DNA of 64,000 nt, taken from assembly GCF_965200585.1 (NCBI RefSeq), contig NZ_OZ241361.1; one strand, 5' to 3'. The stretch is from Bacterioplanoides sp965200585. Its GTDB lineage: Bacteria > Pseudomonadota > Gammaproteobacteria > Pseudomonadales > Oceanobacteraceae. Of this stretch, positions 1-8,793 are shown in pieces. The translations under genes were made by a program, and so were the position numbers. The notes beneath the pieces were generated by a model, which worked only from the letters and a program-made list of their open reading frames with translations, did no database searches and was not told the DNA's origin. Position 1 is the first letter of the stretch. Each line of letters starts with the position of its first letter.

Positions 1-408
1 CAAAACCTGTTCCATTTCGATCTGCAGGCGAATGGCATTGGAGGAGTAACTGTTCTGATTAATAGTTGAGATTTTTTCCTGCAGCTCCAGGGTCATTAAA
101 CTCCAGCCAGCCTCCAGCGTAGCATCGGTGCCATCGAACGAACGATTGGTATTGTTGGCGATAAAATCTTCAGCCTGATGCCATAATGAATGAATATCAG
201 AGTGCTGATTTTCCAGTGTTTTTAAACGCTGGCTACCTTCCGCCAGAATTTTTTTAGCACTATTGAGATAATCGGCTTGCCCTTCAAAAAAGATAAACGC
301 GGCAAAGGCCGACGACAGGCGATACGATAAAAGCTCTAGCTCTTCAAGTTCGGTATCAGCATACGAAAGTGATGCAATAAAGAGCAGGGGTAAAATAATC
401 AGGCGCAT
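1..408 (-). CDS. Secreted protein of unknown family, paralog 1 of 3 (partial, 3' end outside the window)
   Basis: From a start codon at 408 the frame runs 136 codons to the window edge without a stop; about 80 C-terminal residues are missing compared with its two neighbours. It opens with a Sec signal peptide (MRLIILPLLFIASLSYA) and then LLSYRLSSAFAAFIFFEGQ, a block shared with both genes to its right. An in-frame ATG at 420 would add four residues. The rest is predicted helical and Gln/Asn-rich. I do not recognise the family. A periplasmic location follows from the signal peptide; no function can be given. Confidence 0.75.
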   Translation of the reverse strand, partial: MRLIILPLLFIASLSYADTELEELELLSYRLSSAFAAFIFFEGQADYLNSAKKILAEGSQRLKTLENQHSDIHSLWHQAEDFIANNTNRSFDGTDATLEAGWSLMTLELQEKISTINQNSYSSNAIRLQIEMEQVL

Positions 409-464
409 GTTCAAATCCATCTGTAAAAATAATTTAGGGCCTGTTAACAGTCCCTAGGTATACG

Positions 465-1184
465 TCAGCCGCTGCGGATAATTGTTCTCATGTCATCAAA
501 GATTTTCAGCACAATAAAAGGCACTGATTCCGCATTGTGATCTAATAATGTACGGCGAATAAAACGCCATTTTTTCTGCAGCCTTTGGTTATCTGAAAAG
601 TCACTGGCTAATAATGTATCAACGGTAGCAACGCTGGTTTCAATGGAGTTTTGAGATGGCAGAGTACTGAAGCCGCTGGCAATTTCAGTGCTGTGTTGCA
701 TGTATAAACTGAGAATTGTTTCCAGCTCTACTTGCAACAGAACGGAAGGTGATGAATACAGCGGGTTTTTATTCTTATAATGCTGTTGCTGGATCTCGGT
801 GATTTGCTTCTGTATAACCTGATTGATTAACGACCATTCGTATTCAAAATTATCCAGGTTATCAGCGACTGACTGACGGTTCGACTCTACTAGCTCTCTG
901 GCTTTTTGCCATTGTTGTTTTAATTGAGTTTGAGGTGATTGGTGTTGTGGCGATTGCTGCTGAGAAGGTTGATTGCCATCAAGCTGGATCTGATTTAATA
1001 AACGGTCACCCTGATCAAGAAAATCATTAACCTGATTAAGGTACTTTTCCTGCCCATCAAAAAAGACAAGGGCAGAGAAGGATGATGAAATCCGGTGAGA
1101 TAAAATTTCAAGCTGTTCTATCTCGGTTTCGGCATAAGCAAGAGAATGAATAAAGAGTAAGGCTAAGCCAATAAGACGCATCAT
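465..1184 (-). CDS. Secreted protein of unknown family, paralog 2 of 3
   Basis: A 239-residue protein with a Sec signal peptide (MMRLIGLALLFIHSLAYA). The mature part begins with the shared block ending AL-VFFDGQEKYL, then a Gln-rich variable middle (a run of QxxSPQ at about residues 72-90), then a conserved C-terminus with DTLLASDFSDNQRLQKKWRF, IRR and PFIVLKIFDDMRTI. Ends and middle evolve at different rates: the first 55 and last 60 residues match the third copy closely, the middle hardly at all. The second Met (1181) is an equally good start. No known domain is recognisable; it is probably a periplasmic helical protein. Confidence 0.75.
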   Translation of the reverse strand: MMRLIGLALLFIHSLAYAETEIEQLEILSHRISSSFSALVFFDGQEKYLNQVNDFLDQGDRLLNQIQLDGNQPSQQQSPQHQSPQTQLKQQWQKARELVESNRQSVADNLDNFEYEWSLINQVIQKQITEIQQQHYKNKNPLYSSPSVLLQVELETILSLYMQHSTEIASGFSTLPSQNSIETSVATVDTLLASDFSDNQRLQKKWRFIRRTLLDHNAESVPFIVLKIFDDMRTIIRSG

Positions 1185-1361
1185 GACATCTGGGTTCTGT
1201 CGTTATTTTTTTGTCTAATTTACTCTTTAATCAGGAATAGCATTAGGACATTGCGAGCCACTGGTTTGAAAAAGCCGAATTGACACGTTAGTTAACAGCG
1301 TTTTGGCTTGTTTGAACTCTGAAAAAACAAGATTTGTTCTTCTGTTAATCAGAGCTGGTGC

Positions 1362-2021
1362 TTAAGTGCGAATGATTTGCCGCATATCATCAAACACCTT
1401 TAAAACAATAAATGGCATTGAGTTTGTGTTGTACGTTAATAACGGACGACGAATAAAACGCCATTTTCGCTGTAACTGCTGATTATCCGAGAAATCACTG
1501 GCCAGCAAAGTATCCACTCGTTTAATACCTTCTTCCATTGGGTCCTGCCCCGGTAACGCACTGAAGCCGCCCAGTGAAGCTGTGCTGTGCTGCATGTACT
1601 GACTCAGTATCTTTTCTAATTCTACTTGTAGCTCAACTTTGGCGGAGGAATACGAAGGTTGCTTAAGCTGGTCTATTTGTTGCTGGATGTCGCTATTTAA
1701 TAAGGTCCATTCTGTTTCCAGCAAGTCGAGGTTATTCGTGTTCTGAGTATTCTCTGAATCGTGGTGGTTGCTGATCAGTGTTTTGGCTTGTTGCCATTGT
1801 TGCTGGAGCTGGCCATGATTTTCCGGAGACTGATTTAATAAATTTTCGCCCTGTTGCAGCAGGTTGTTTACCTGTGACAGATACTGCTGTTGCCCTTCAA
1901 AAAAAACAAACGCATCAAAAGAAGAAGAAAGGCGATACGATAAAAGCTCCAGTGTTTCTTGTGGGGTTTCAGCATGAGACGCCACACTGAAGAACAGCAG
2001 GCAGGCACTGATAAAACGCAT
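1362..2021 (-). CDS. Secreted protein of unknown family, paralog 3 of 3
   Basis: The start at 2021 is preceded by GGAGTTTTAC, a good ribosome binding site, and opens with a signal peptide (MRFISACLLFFSVASHA). A longer frame from 2063 would put charged residues before the signal and is unlikely. The mature protein (about 200 residues) has the family layout: N-terminal LLSYRLSSSFDAFVFFEGQQ, Gln-rich middle, C-terminal DTLLASDFSDNQQLQRKWRF with PFIVLKVFDDMRQI. It lies in line with two paralogs, separated by gaps of about 55-180 bp, which points to tandem duplication. Function unknown. Confidence 0.75.
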   Translation of the reverse strand: MRFISACLLFFSVASHAETPQETLELLSYRLSSSFDAFVFFEGQQQYLSQVNNLLQQGENLLNQSPENHGQLQQQWQQAKTLISNHHDSENTQNTNNLDLLETEWTLLNSDIQQQIDQLKQPSYSSAKVELQVELEKILSQYMQHSTASLGGFSALPGQDPMEEGIKRVDTLLASDFSDNQQLQRKWRFIRRPLLTYNTNSMPFIVLKVFDDMRQIIRT

Positions 2022-2171
2022 GTAAAACTCCTTATGAAAAAGACCATGGTTCAATAGCTTCAATTTACTATGTTAAATGAGACAAACTTAGGATAATTCG
2101 TGCCAGCTGAATTTTTTAATAGATTTTAGGTATTTGGCTGCACCAATTGATAGTAAAACTGTACGATGGTT

Positions 2172-2792
2172 TTATCTTGGGTTTAAGTCCGCAGGGCGGT
2201 CGATATCGCGGAGAATACCGTGATCGTGAACAATCAATTCAGTAATCGCTTGTGAACCTTTGAGCAAATGTCGTGCTCCGGTGTCACCTTTACACTGCAT
2301 CAGTTGATAGGCAAAAGGTGGAGAGAAGGCCACTGGGTTGCCAAACTCTGGATTGCTCAGCTTCTGGCTATCAAGCTCTGAGCTCTCAAACGGCTGATCT
2401 TGAGGGATAAGAGCCGGGCGAACGATATTGTCACCGGTGAGCGCCTGTGCAATGGCCTGATAGGTTTCGGGCTGAATCCAGGGCATATCCGCCAAGGCAA
2501 TCAGCCAGCCACTCCAGGCCTGTTTGTTGCGTACTCCAAACGCCAGGCTGTGGCCCATTCCAGCATCTGCATCGGGGCAGATACCCCATTCAATATTAAG
2601 GTTTGTCAGCTGCTTGGCTAAGGTATCATCGCCCGGGCGCAGCACCACAAAACAAGGAAGTTGGCTGCGCTGAATCTGCTTTAATGTGGCAAGCAGCAGA
2701 TAGTCGCCCTGATCGTTCATGGCTGCTAAACGTTTATCGCTGCCAAAGCGGCGGCTACGCCCCGCGGCTAATAACACCACACCAATTGTCAT
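2172..2792 (-). CDS. MobA/MocA-like nucleotidyltransferase (molybdenum cofactor maturation)
   Basis: A 206-residue NTP-transferase fold protein. LLAAGRSRRFGSDK at residues 7-20 is the nucleotide-binding signature LAAGxSxRxGxxK, ALADMPW at 99-105 carries the metal-binding aspartate, and a later GNPVAFSPPF matches the substrate loop. MocA-type enzymes add CMP to molybdopterin to make the cytosine dinucleotide cofactor used by xanthine-oxidase-family enzymes. It lies downstream of XdhC and the IorA/IorB-like enzyme on the same strand, so a role in maturing that enzyme's cofactor is likely. CTP rather than GTP preference is inferred from the neighbours, not read from the sequence. Confidence 0.85.
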   Translation of the reverse strand: MTIGVVLLAAGRSRRFGSDKRLAAMNDQGDYLLLATLKQIQRSQLPCFVVLRPGDDTLAKQLTNLNIEWGICPDADAGMGHSLAFGVRNKQAWSGWLIALADMPWIQPETYQAIAQALTGDNIVRPALIPQDQPFESSELDSQKLSNPEFGNPVAFSPPFAYQLMQCKGDTGARHLLKGSQAITELIVHDHGILRDIDRPADLNPR

Positions 2793-2928
2793 GTGTTATC
2801 CCGTAATAACTTCATTGCACAGCCTCTCTTTCATCACCCAGTTTTACTCAAACTTGCATCAAAAAACCAAGGTATCACAGAGTTAAAATATACGTGATAC
2901 CAGTGGCTTTGCTGTTAATGTCGTTGGT

Positions 2929-3870
2929 TTACTGATAGCGGTGCTGAATAATATGCGCCACAATCGACAGGGCAATTTCATAAGGCGTTTTGCTGCCAAT
3001 ATCGAGTCCAATCGGGGCGTGTAACTGCGCCAGTGCTTCGGGTGTTATGCCCAACTCGGATAAGCGCTCACGGCGTTTAGCCGATGTTTTCAGAGACCCC
3101 ATCGCACCGACATAAAAGGCTTGTGAGTTCAGCGCTTCCAGCATCGCCATATCGTCGATACGTGGGTCGTGGGCGAGGGCAATAATGGCGCAGTGCGGGT
3201 CGTTAAAAGATTCCGCGATCAGGTCATCCGGCATCCCTCGAACCACGTGAACACCATCAACCTGCCAGCCTTGCAGGAATTCATCGCGGAAATCGCAGAG
3301 GGTAATTTCAAACCCCAGATTCTTGGCAATATCGGCAACACAGCGCGCCACTTCACCAGCGCCCACCATTAACAATTTATCGTGAGGGCGTAGTGCATGG
3401 CGGATCACCTGCTCATCTCGCTGAATATCCGTTGGCAGAGACTGATCGTCGATAATCGCCAGCTCGCCATTGTGCAGATGAATTTCGCGCCCGGTGTGAT
3501 GGCGCTGTTTGAGTGTCTGGAATAATTGTGAAAAGTGCCCGCTGTTTTCTACACTGATTTTTTCCAGCAGCACATCAAGATGACCACCACAAGGCAGCTG
3601 CAAACGTTGCTGCTCTTCAGCGTTGCCGCCATAACGAATTACCTGCGGACAAGCTGGCTCTGCATGGGCTAACTGTTCAACCAGTTCCTGTTCAATACAA
3701 CCTCCTGAGAGTGAGCCAACAATGCCTTTGCTTGGGTGATATAACATCATGGAGCCTACCGGTCGTGGTGACGAGCCGTAGGTTTCCAGTACTGTGGCCA
3801 GCCAGGGTTCAATGCCCTGTTCCAGCCAGTTCAGAAGTTGTTGTAATAAATACCAGTTGCTGCCGTTCAT
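2929..3870 (-). CDS. XdhC/CoxI family molybdoenzyme maturation factor
   Basis: A 313-residue protein with the two XdhC domains. The N-terminal XdhC/CoxI part has ETYGSSPRPVGSMM at about 29-42 and GSLSGGCIEQELVE at about 52-65. The C-terminal Rossmann part has LLMVGAGEVARCVADIA and a conserved YVGAMGS. XdhC proteins bind sulfurated molybdenum cofactor and insert it into xanthine-dehydrogenase-family apoenzymes. The gene sits between the structural genes (4156-6898) and the nucleotidyltransferase (2172-2792), all on the minus strand. A palindromic element ends about 20 bp upstream of its start codon, so its translation could be influenced by RNA structure. Confidence 0.88.
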   Translation of the reverse strand: MNGSNWYLLQQLLNWLEQGIEPWLATVLETYGSSPRPVGSMMLYHPSKGIVGSLSGGCIEQELVEQLAHAEPACPQVIRYGGNAEEQQRLQLPCGGHLDVLLEKISVENSGHFSQLFQTLKQRHHTGREIHLHNGELAIIDDQSLPTDIQRDEQVIRHALRPHDKLLMVGAGEVARCVADIAKNLGFEITLCDFRDEFLQGWQVDGVHVVRGMPDDLIAESFNDPHCAIIALAHDPRIDDMAMLEALNSQAFYVGAMGSLKTSAKRRERLSELGITPEALAQLHAPIGLDIGSKTPYEIALSIVAHIIQHRYQ

Positions 3871-3890
3871 ATAATTTTTTCAAAAGGGAA

Positions 3891-3996
3891 ATTTGGTAGG
3901 GCACTTATTCTCGTGACACGCTACAAGTACGTCCCTGTAAGCTCATCCCTGGCATCCATGCCAGCGAGGTCACTCTGAATAAGCGCCTTACCAAAT
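3891..3996 (-). repeat. Palindromic intergenic element, family B, copy 1
   Basis: Outer arms 3891-3917 and 3969-3996 pair with each other over about 27 bp with few mismatches (both contain the CTTATTC / GAATAAG block and the GGTA / TACC end). Between them, on the minus strand, are a hairpin with CTGGCA/TGCCAG stem and a TGGA loop (3949-3964) and the block TACAGGGACGTA (3928-3939). The same core occurs at 4037-4130 and 7861-7970 with unrelated arms. On the GGA-bearing strand it follows the IorB-like gene and precedes xdhC, in the direction of transcription. Confidence 0.8.
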
Positions 3997-4036
3997 TATA
4001 AAATTGCGTTTGATCTCAGACATTCGAAGGTTGAAG

Positions 4037-4130
4037 CGTGCTGTGATCATTGATCGACCTTCTGCTGCAGGACGCAGCAGTAGAGCCTACAGGGATGTAT
4101 TCACGGCGTGTCGATGATGATTACAGCACG
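4037..4130 (+). repeat. Palindromic intergenic element, family B, copy 2
   Basis: Arms 4037-4058 and 4110-4130 pair (CGTGCTGT..GTCGAC type ends against GTCGAT..ACAGCACG). The core holds CTGCTGC-AGGAC-GCAGCAG (4062-4080) and TACAGGGATGTA (4088-4099), which is itself TACA/TGTA around GGGA. The GGA strand is plus, opposite to the flanking genes, unlike the other five copies. It lies about 40 bp from copy 1 in the same intergenic gap. Confidence 0.8.
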
Positions 4131-4155
4131 ATTTAACCGGGCTTTTAACTAAGCC

Positions 4156-6390
4156 TCAAGAGTTTAATTCTAGCGGCAAACTGTAAAAACGCTGGCCTGT
4201 TTTGCTAGTAATTGCATTGGCAACCGCCGCCGCCAGTGGTGGAACGCCTGGTTCGCCCACTCCAGTTGGATGCTCATCACTGTCGATAATATGCACCTGA
4301 ATATCCGGCGATTCATTAATCCGCAATAACTGGTAGTCGTAAAAATTATTCTGCTGCGCCTCACCATCTTTAATGGTGATTTTTCCGTACAGGGCCGCAG
4401 TTAAACCAAAAATAATCCCGCCTTCCATTTGTGCTTCAACGGTATCCGGGTTCACCACCTGACCACAATCGACCACACACACCACGCGCTTCACCAGCGG
4501 GCGGTTAGCTTGTATGGCAACGTCTGCAATCTGCGCAACCCAGGTGCCAAACGATTTATGTAATGACACACCCTGAGTACAACCGGGCAGTGGATTACCC
4601 CAGTTGGCTTTCTCCGCTACCGTTTTCAGGGTTTGTGTGGCGCGGGCATTACTTTTTAATAAGCCTAAACGAAACTGAACCGGATCTTGTTGTTGCTGCG
4701 CGGCGAGTTGATCGATAAAGGTTTCAGTAATAAAACCATTATGGGAGTAACCCACGCTGCGCCAGTTGCCCACCATAATGCCGGAGTCGGATTTTTTATA
4801 ATCCACTGATAAGTTTTCAAACTCGTAAGGTAAGCCGTCGGCACCTTCGTAAATTGAGGCATCGGCCGGAGCAATAATACCTTCACCTAATTTACCGGCG
4901 CTTTCGAGCATGCCGTACATAAATTTAGGGGCAAACGGATATTGTGCCGGAGCGGCTTCGGCGACTAAATAATCAAACACCCCAGAGCCAGCCATTTGGT
5001 GTTGCCAGCCGTTGATTTCACTCTGCTGATTGAGGGTGGCGGTTAAGCGGTGATAGCTGGAAGGGCGATAAAAATCACGTTTAGTATCTTCTTCACGCGA
5101 CCAGATTAATTTAATGGGCTGTTGTAAACGGTCAGAAATAGCCGCTGCTTCAGCAACATAATCGTTGGTAATACGGCGGCCAAAACCACCACCAATAAAG
5201 GTCACGTTGACTTTGATATCGCTTAATGAATAACGGCTGGCATGGGCGGCAGCAACCTGAGCCATATCCGGGCTTTGGGTTGGCACCCAGATTTCCATTC
5301 CGTCTTTTTTCGCCCAGGCGGTACAGTTTTGTGGCTCAAGCGTGGCGTGCGCCAAAAACGGCATTTTATATTCTGCACTAATGGTCTCAGCTGCGGATTC
5401 AAGCGCGGTGTTGATGTCGCCATCATCGCGCAGGTTTTTACCCGGGTCAGCCGCCATATCGGCCTGATACTGAGCAAAAATACTCTCGTCACTGACGTTA
5501 TTCAGCTGGCTGTTATGCCATTCAACCGTGAGCTGTTGTTGTGCTTTGCGCGCTTGCCAATAGGTTTTGGCAACCACGGCAACCCCCACTGCTGCCTGAG
5601 CATTAATCTCGAACACATCGACCACGCCCGGCATGGCTTTGGCTTTGCTGGCGTCGAAGCTTTTAACTTCACTGTCCCAGCGCCCTGCACGGGTAACTAC
5701 GGCGTACAACATGCCGGGCAAATCGGTATCAATACCAAAATCTGCGGTGCCCGTGACTTTTTGTGCGGCATCCAGGCGCTTGTTGTATTGCCCGATGACT
5801 TTAAATTCAGACTTCTTCTTTAACGGAATATCGGATGGCACGGAGTAGGTGGCGGCGATATTGGCCAGGTGACCATAAGGAATTTTTTCACCATTGAGGG
5901 TGTTGATTACATAACCCTGTTCCGCCCGGCACTGTTCTGGTGAGATGTTCCAGGTATTGGCCGCCGCTTTAATCAGCATAATACGGGTGGCTGCGCCACT
6001 CTCACGGATGATTTTCCACGCCAGCGCGACACTGGTGCTGCCGCCGGTCACCTGCACGCCATAAGCGGCATTGCGGTACAGTGGATTCACTCCGGCAAAA
6101 TGAACCTGAATGGTTTCCGGATCCACTTCCAGCTCTTCGGCGACTAACGAGGTCATACCCGTGTAAGTACCCTGACCCATCTCGGTACGGTCGAGCACAA
6201 AGTGAATGGTGTTATCGCTGTCGATACGCAACCAGGCGTTAGAATCCCAACCCTGACTACCATTGTTGTCGTTAATGCCGCCATTTTTTAAGGTGCTGCA
6301 TCCGGGTAATGCCATGGTCATCATCAAACCACCACCGGCGACGGAAGACGCTTTCAAAAAGGTACGACGATTTACGTTCAGCTCAGCCAT
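4156..6390 (-). CDS. Molybdenum hydroxylase large subunit (IorB-like), TAT-exported
   Basis: A 744-residue molybdopterin-binding subunit of the isoquinoline 1-oxidoreductase/aldehyde oxidase type. The N-terminus is a twin-arginine signal (NRRTFLKASS at residues 7-16, hydrophobic stretch, then LPGCS), so the folded enzyme is probably exported to the periplasm. VTGGSTSVALAW, FIGGGFGRRI and the C-terminal GVGEPGVPPLAAAVANA, which carries the active-site glutamate, match the family. Electrons would pass to the partner 2Fe-2S subunit encoded immediately upstream, whose end overlaps this start by 8 bp. The substrate is not readable from sequence: aldehydes or N-heterocycles are both possible. LPGCS could also serve as a lipobox. 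Confidence 0.9.
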   Translation of the reverse strand: MAELNVNRRTFLKASSVAGGGLMMTMALPGCSTLKNGGINDNNGSQGWDSNAWLRIDSDNTIHFVLDRTEMGQGTYTGMTSLVAEELEVDPETIQVHFAGVNPLYRNAAYGVQVTGGSTSVALAWKIIRESGAATRIMLIKAAANTWNISPEQCRAEQGYVINTLNGEKIPYGHLANIAATYSVPSDIPLKKKSEFKVIGQYNKRLDAAQKVTGTADFGIDTDLPGMLYAVVTRAGRWDSEVKSFDASKAKAMPGVVDVFEINAQAAVGVAVVAKTYWQARKAQQQLTVEWHNSQLNNVSDESIFAQYQADMAADPGKNLRDDGDINTALESAAETISAEYKMPFLAHATLEPQNCTAWAKKDGMEIWVPTQSPDMAQVAAAHASRYSLSDIKVNVTFIGGGFGRRITNDYVAEAAAISDRLQQPIKLIWSREEDTKRDFYRPSSYHRLTATLNQQSEINGWQHQMAGSGVFDYLVAEAAPAQYPFAPKFMYGMLESAGKLGEGIIAPADASIYEGADGLPYEFENLSVDYKKSDSGIMVGNWRSVGYSHNGFITETFIDQLAAQQQQDPVQFRLGLLKSNARATQTLKTVAEKANWGNPLPGCTQGVSLHKSFGTWVAQIADVAIQANRPLVKRVVCVVDCGQVVNPDTVEAQMEGGIIFGLTAALYGKITIKDGEAQQNNFYDYQLLRINESPDIQVHIIDSDEHPTGVGEPGVPPLAAAVANAITSKTGQRFYSLPLELNS

Positions 6391-6898
6391 GAGTCAGCTC
6401 CTTAAATAAATCACCGTTACGATCGGTCGAGGTTTGTCTGCTAGAAAGCTGCCCGGCAGCTTGTTTGATGGCTTTGCGGATACGTGGGTAGGTGCCACAA
6501 CGGCAGATATTACCGCTCATGGCATTATCAATATCCTGGTCGGAGGGATTGGGGTTATCACGCAGCAATGCCGTAGCCGACATAATCTGGCCAGATTGGC
6601 AGTAGCCACACTGAGGCACGTTATTGTCGATCCAGGCTTGCTGAACTGTACTGAGATTATTCGGGGAGCCGACCCCTTCGATGGTGGTGATGTTCTGTCC
6701 GGCGGCGGCCGCTACTGGAGTAATGCAGGTACGAATGGGGACACCATTGAGGTGCATAGTGCAGGCGCCACATAAGCCCGCACCACAGCCAAACTTGCTG
6801 CCTTTCAGGTTCAGGAAATCACGAATTACCCACAGCAGTGGCGTATCCGTCTCAACATCCAGCGTATGTTTTACGCCGTTTACGGTTAGCTCAATCAT
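6383..6898 (-). CDS. 2Fe-2S subunit of molybdenum hydroxylase (IorA-like)
   Basis: A 171-residue protein with two iron-sulfur motifs: the plant-ferredoxin type (C38, C43, C46, C58; FGCGAGLCGACTMH) and the C-terminal type (C97, C100, C132, C134; CGYCQSGQ and ICRCGTYPRI). This is the small subunit that passes electrons out of a two-subunit xanthine-oxidase-family enzyme without its own FAD domain, as in IorAB. Its stop codon overlaps the start of the large subunit (frame shift within 8 bp), so the two are translationally coupled. The C-terminal tail after the second cluster (about 30 residues) is longer than usual. Confidence 0.92.
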   Translation of the reverse strand: MIELTVNGVKHTLDVETDTPLLWVIRDFLNLKGSKFGCGAGLCGACTMHLNGVPIRTCITPVAAAAGQNITTIEGVGSPNNLSTVQQAWIDNNVPQCGYCQSGQIMSATALLRDNPNPSDQDIDNAMSGNICRCGTYPRIRKAIKQAAGQLSSRQTSTDRNGDLFKELTHG

Positions 6899-7046
6899 CC
6901 AGTTGTACCTTGAACATCATCACGATGCGTTTATATGTAGTTATTAACTAACAGCCTAACAACCTTTATTAAGAGCCGTAAAGGTGCTTTTCTGCTAACA
7001 TCTGTTGCTCAAAAATGACCAATCCACCGCTGGCAAAGTAGATGTA

Positions 7047-7835
7047 ATGGCAAACAAGTTTTACGTGATCTGGGCAGGCCATACGCCCGGTATTTATTCA
7101 GACTGGCCAACGGCAAAAAAACAGGTCGATGGTTTTCCGGGGGCGCGCTACAAATCTTTCACCAGTGAAGCCGAAGCGTTGGCGGCTTATGGTCGCCCAG
7201 CCACGGTTAAGTCGGCGCCCAGCGGCAATGCTAAAAAAAGTGCTCCAGTCAAAAAGAGCGCGAAAAAAAGCACTAAAAACACGCCACCCACTTGTGTAAA
7301 TCTGAATAATGATTTCACCTTTTTCTGCGACGGCGGGTGTGATCCAAACCCGGGCAAAGCAGGATCGGGTATCGCCATTTATAAGGGCGAGCAGCTGATC
7401 CAGTTGTGGTACGGCATGTTTAACCCAAGTGGCACTAATAATTCGGCTGAATTAAACGCTTTATATCAGTCGCTATGTTTGGCTAAAAAAGTGATTGAAC
7501 TGGGGAAAAGTGCGCAAATCTATTGCGATTCCATGTATTCGATTCAATGCATTCGTGATTGGGCACCGGGCTGGAAAAAACGCGGCTGGAAGCGTAAAGA
7601 CGGTGAGATTCAGAACCTGGAAATTATCCAACAGGCCTTTGAATTATTTAACGAGATTAAAGGGCAACTCACCTTAACTCATGTGAAAGCCCACACCGGA
7701 ACCGAAGGCAACGAACTGGCCGACCGTATGACTATGGTGGCGGTGGATCGCAAAAAACCAGATTGGCATAAATACGAAACCCAGGACGACGGCAGTTTTG
7801 ATATTGCCGCTTTATTAAAGATGCGCGCGGGTTAA
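7047..7835 (+). CDS. Ribonuclease HI with N-terminal hybrid-binding domain
   Basis: Starting at 7047 gives 262 residues beginning MANKFYVIWAGHTPGIYSDW, the exact N-terminus of the RNA-DNA hybrid-binding domain (caulimovirus viroplasmin type, about 1-48); an upstream start at 7005 would add an unrelated leader. A Lys/Ala/Ser-rich linker (about 55-80) leads to the RNase H fold. The four catalytic acids are present: D95 (FFCDGG), E135 (NSAEL), D161 (IYCDS) and D226 (NELADR), with H216 in HVKAHTG. It cuts RNA in RNA-DNA hybrids, e.g. R-loops. This domain layout is common in eukaryotic RNase H1 and scattered in bacteria; a second, plain RnhA probably exists elsewhere. Confidence 0.92.
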   Translation: MANKFYVIWAGHTPGIYSDWPTAKKQVDGFPGARYKSFTSEAEALAAYGRPATVKSAPSGNAKKSAPVKKSAKKSTKNTPPTCVNLNNDFTFFCDGGCDPNPGKAGSGIAIYKGEQLIQLWYGMFNPSGTNNSAELNALYQSLCLAKKVIELGKSAQIYCDSMYSIQCIRDWAPGWKKRGWKRKDGEIQNLEIIQQAFELFNEIKGQLTLTHVKAHTGTEGNELADRMTMVAVDRKKPDWHKYETQDDGSFDIAALLKMRAG

Positions 7836-7860
7836 TTAACTGCGTCGCAAAATATATTAA

Positions 7861-7970
7861 GAAAAGTGTGTGGGTGTTTATTGGGCGACCGTCTGCCGCA
7901 GGGATGCGGCAGTCGAGCATACAGGGACGTACTTGCTGCGTGTCGAACGATGAACATCCACAGGCTTTTC
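7861..7970 (+). repeat. Palindromic intergenic element, family B, copy 3
   Basis: Arms 7861-7888 and 7942-7970 pair (GAAAAG..TGTGG..TGTT against AACATCCACAGGCTTTTC). The core contains CTGCCGC-AGGGAT-GCGGCAG (7893-7912) and TACAGGGACGTA (7920-7931). Compared with copy 2 the first stem differs at complementary positions, so pairing is kept. It lies just after the RNase H gene, sense to it, and 40 bp before the hisA-like gene. Confidence 0.8.
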
Positions 7971-8010
7971 GTTCACTCTCTTTTGAATCAGCTTAAAAAG
8001 TGAAACAAAC

Positions 8011-8775
8011 ATGACTGTATTTCGCCCTTGTATTGATCTTCACCAGGGCAAGGTGAAACAAATTGTTGGTGGCAGCCTGAACGACGACGGCGCTGACACT
8101 AATTTTGTTAGTGAGCACGACGCTGCTTATTACGCGAATTTATACCGCCAACATGATTTACGCGGCGGCCATGTGATTGCCCTTGGCCCAGGTAATAAAG
8201 ACGAAGCGCTAAAAGCGTTAGCTGCTTGGCCGCAAGGTTTGCAGTTTGGCGGTGGGGTGAATAACACCAATGCGGCTGAGTTTTTAGAGGCGGGTGCTTC
8301 CCATGTGATTGTCACCTCGTATTTGTTTGAAAACGGCCAATTCAGTTGGCAGCGCTTAGAACAGCTAAAAAAAGAAGCGGGTAAAGAACGCCTGATTCTG
8401 GATTTAAGCTGTCGTCGTACTGAAAGCGGCTGGAATATCGCTACCGACCGTTGGCAAACCGTAACGTCTACTGCGGTAAATGCTGAAAATTTACGCGAGC
8501 TGGCAAACCATTGTGATGAGTTTCTAATTCATGCCGCCGATGTCGAAGGGTTACAGGGTGGGATTGATGAAGCATTGGTCAGCTTGCTTGGTGAGCATTC
8601 CACGATTCCTATGACCTACGCGGGCGGCGCACGTTCACTTGAAGATTTAAAACGCGTGCACGAATTATCAAATGGCAACGTTGATTTAACCATTGGCAGT
8701 GCGTTGGATATTTTTGGTGGTAGCGGTGTGACGTTGGAAGAGTGTTTGCGCTGGAATCAGCAGGCGTCTGTTTAA
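8011..8775 (+). CDS. Eukaryotic-type (HIS6-like) ProFAR isomerase
   Basis: A 254-residue beta/alpha-barrel protein resembling yeast HIS6 more than bacterial HisA: FRPCIDLHQGKVKQIVGG, TNFVSEHDAAYYANLY, HVIALGPGN, LDLSCRR, FLIHAADVEGLQGGID and SALDIFGG are all hallmarks of the eukaryotic subfamily as I know it. Catalytic aspartates would be D9 and D131. The reaction is the Amadori isomerisation of ProFAR to PRFAR in histidine synthesis. It stands alone, far from any his operon seen here, between RNase H and an RTX gene. Whether it is the only isomerase of this organism or an addition to a bacterial HisA cannot be told from the window. Confidence 0.88.
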   Translation: MTVFRPCIDLHQGKVKQIVGGSLNDDGADTNFVSEHDAAYYANLYRQHDLRGGHVIALGPGNKDEALKALAAWPQGLQFGGGVNNTNAAEFLEAGASHVIVTSYLFENGQFSWQRLEQLKKEAGKERLILDLSCRRTESGWNIATDRWQTVTSTAVNAENLRELANHCDEFLIHAADVEGLQGGIDEALVSLLGEHSTIPMTYAGGARSLEDLKRVHELSNGNVDLTIGSALDIFGGSGVTLEECLRWNQQASV

Positions 8776-8793
8776 GCACGCTTTCAGATAAAT

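Noticed and set aside
5242..5823. A 193-codon open frame on the plus strand inside the IorB-like gene
   Set aside because: It lies entirely antisense to a strongly conserved molybdoenzyme frame, has no ribosome binding site and reads like random composition.
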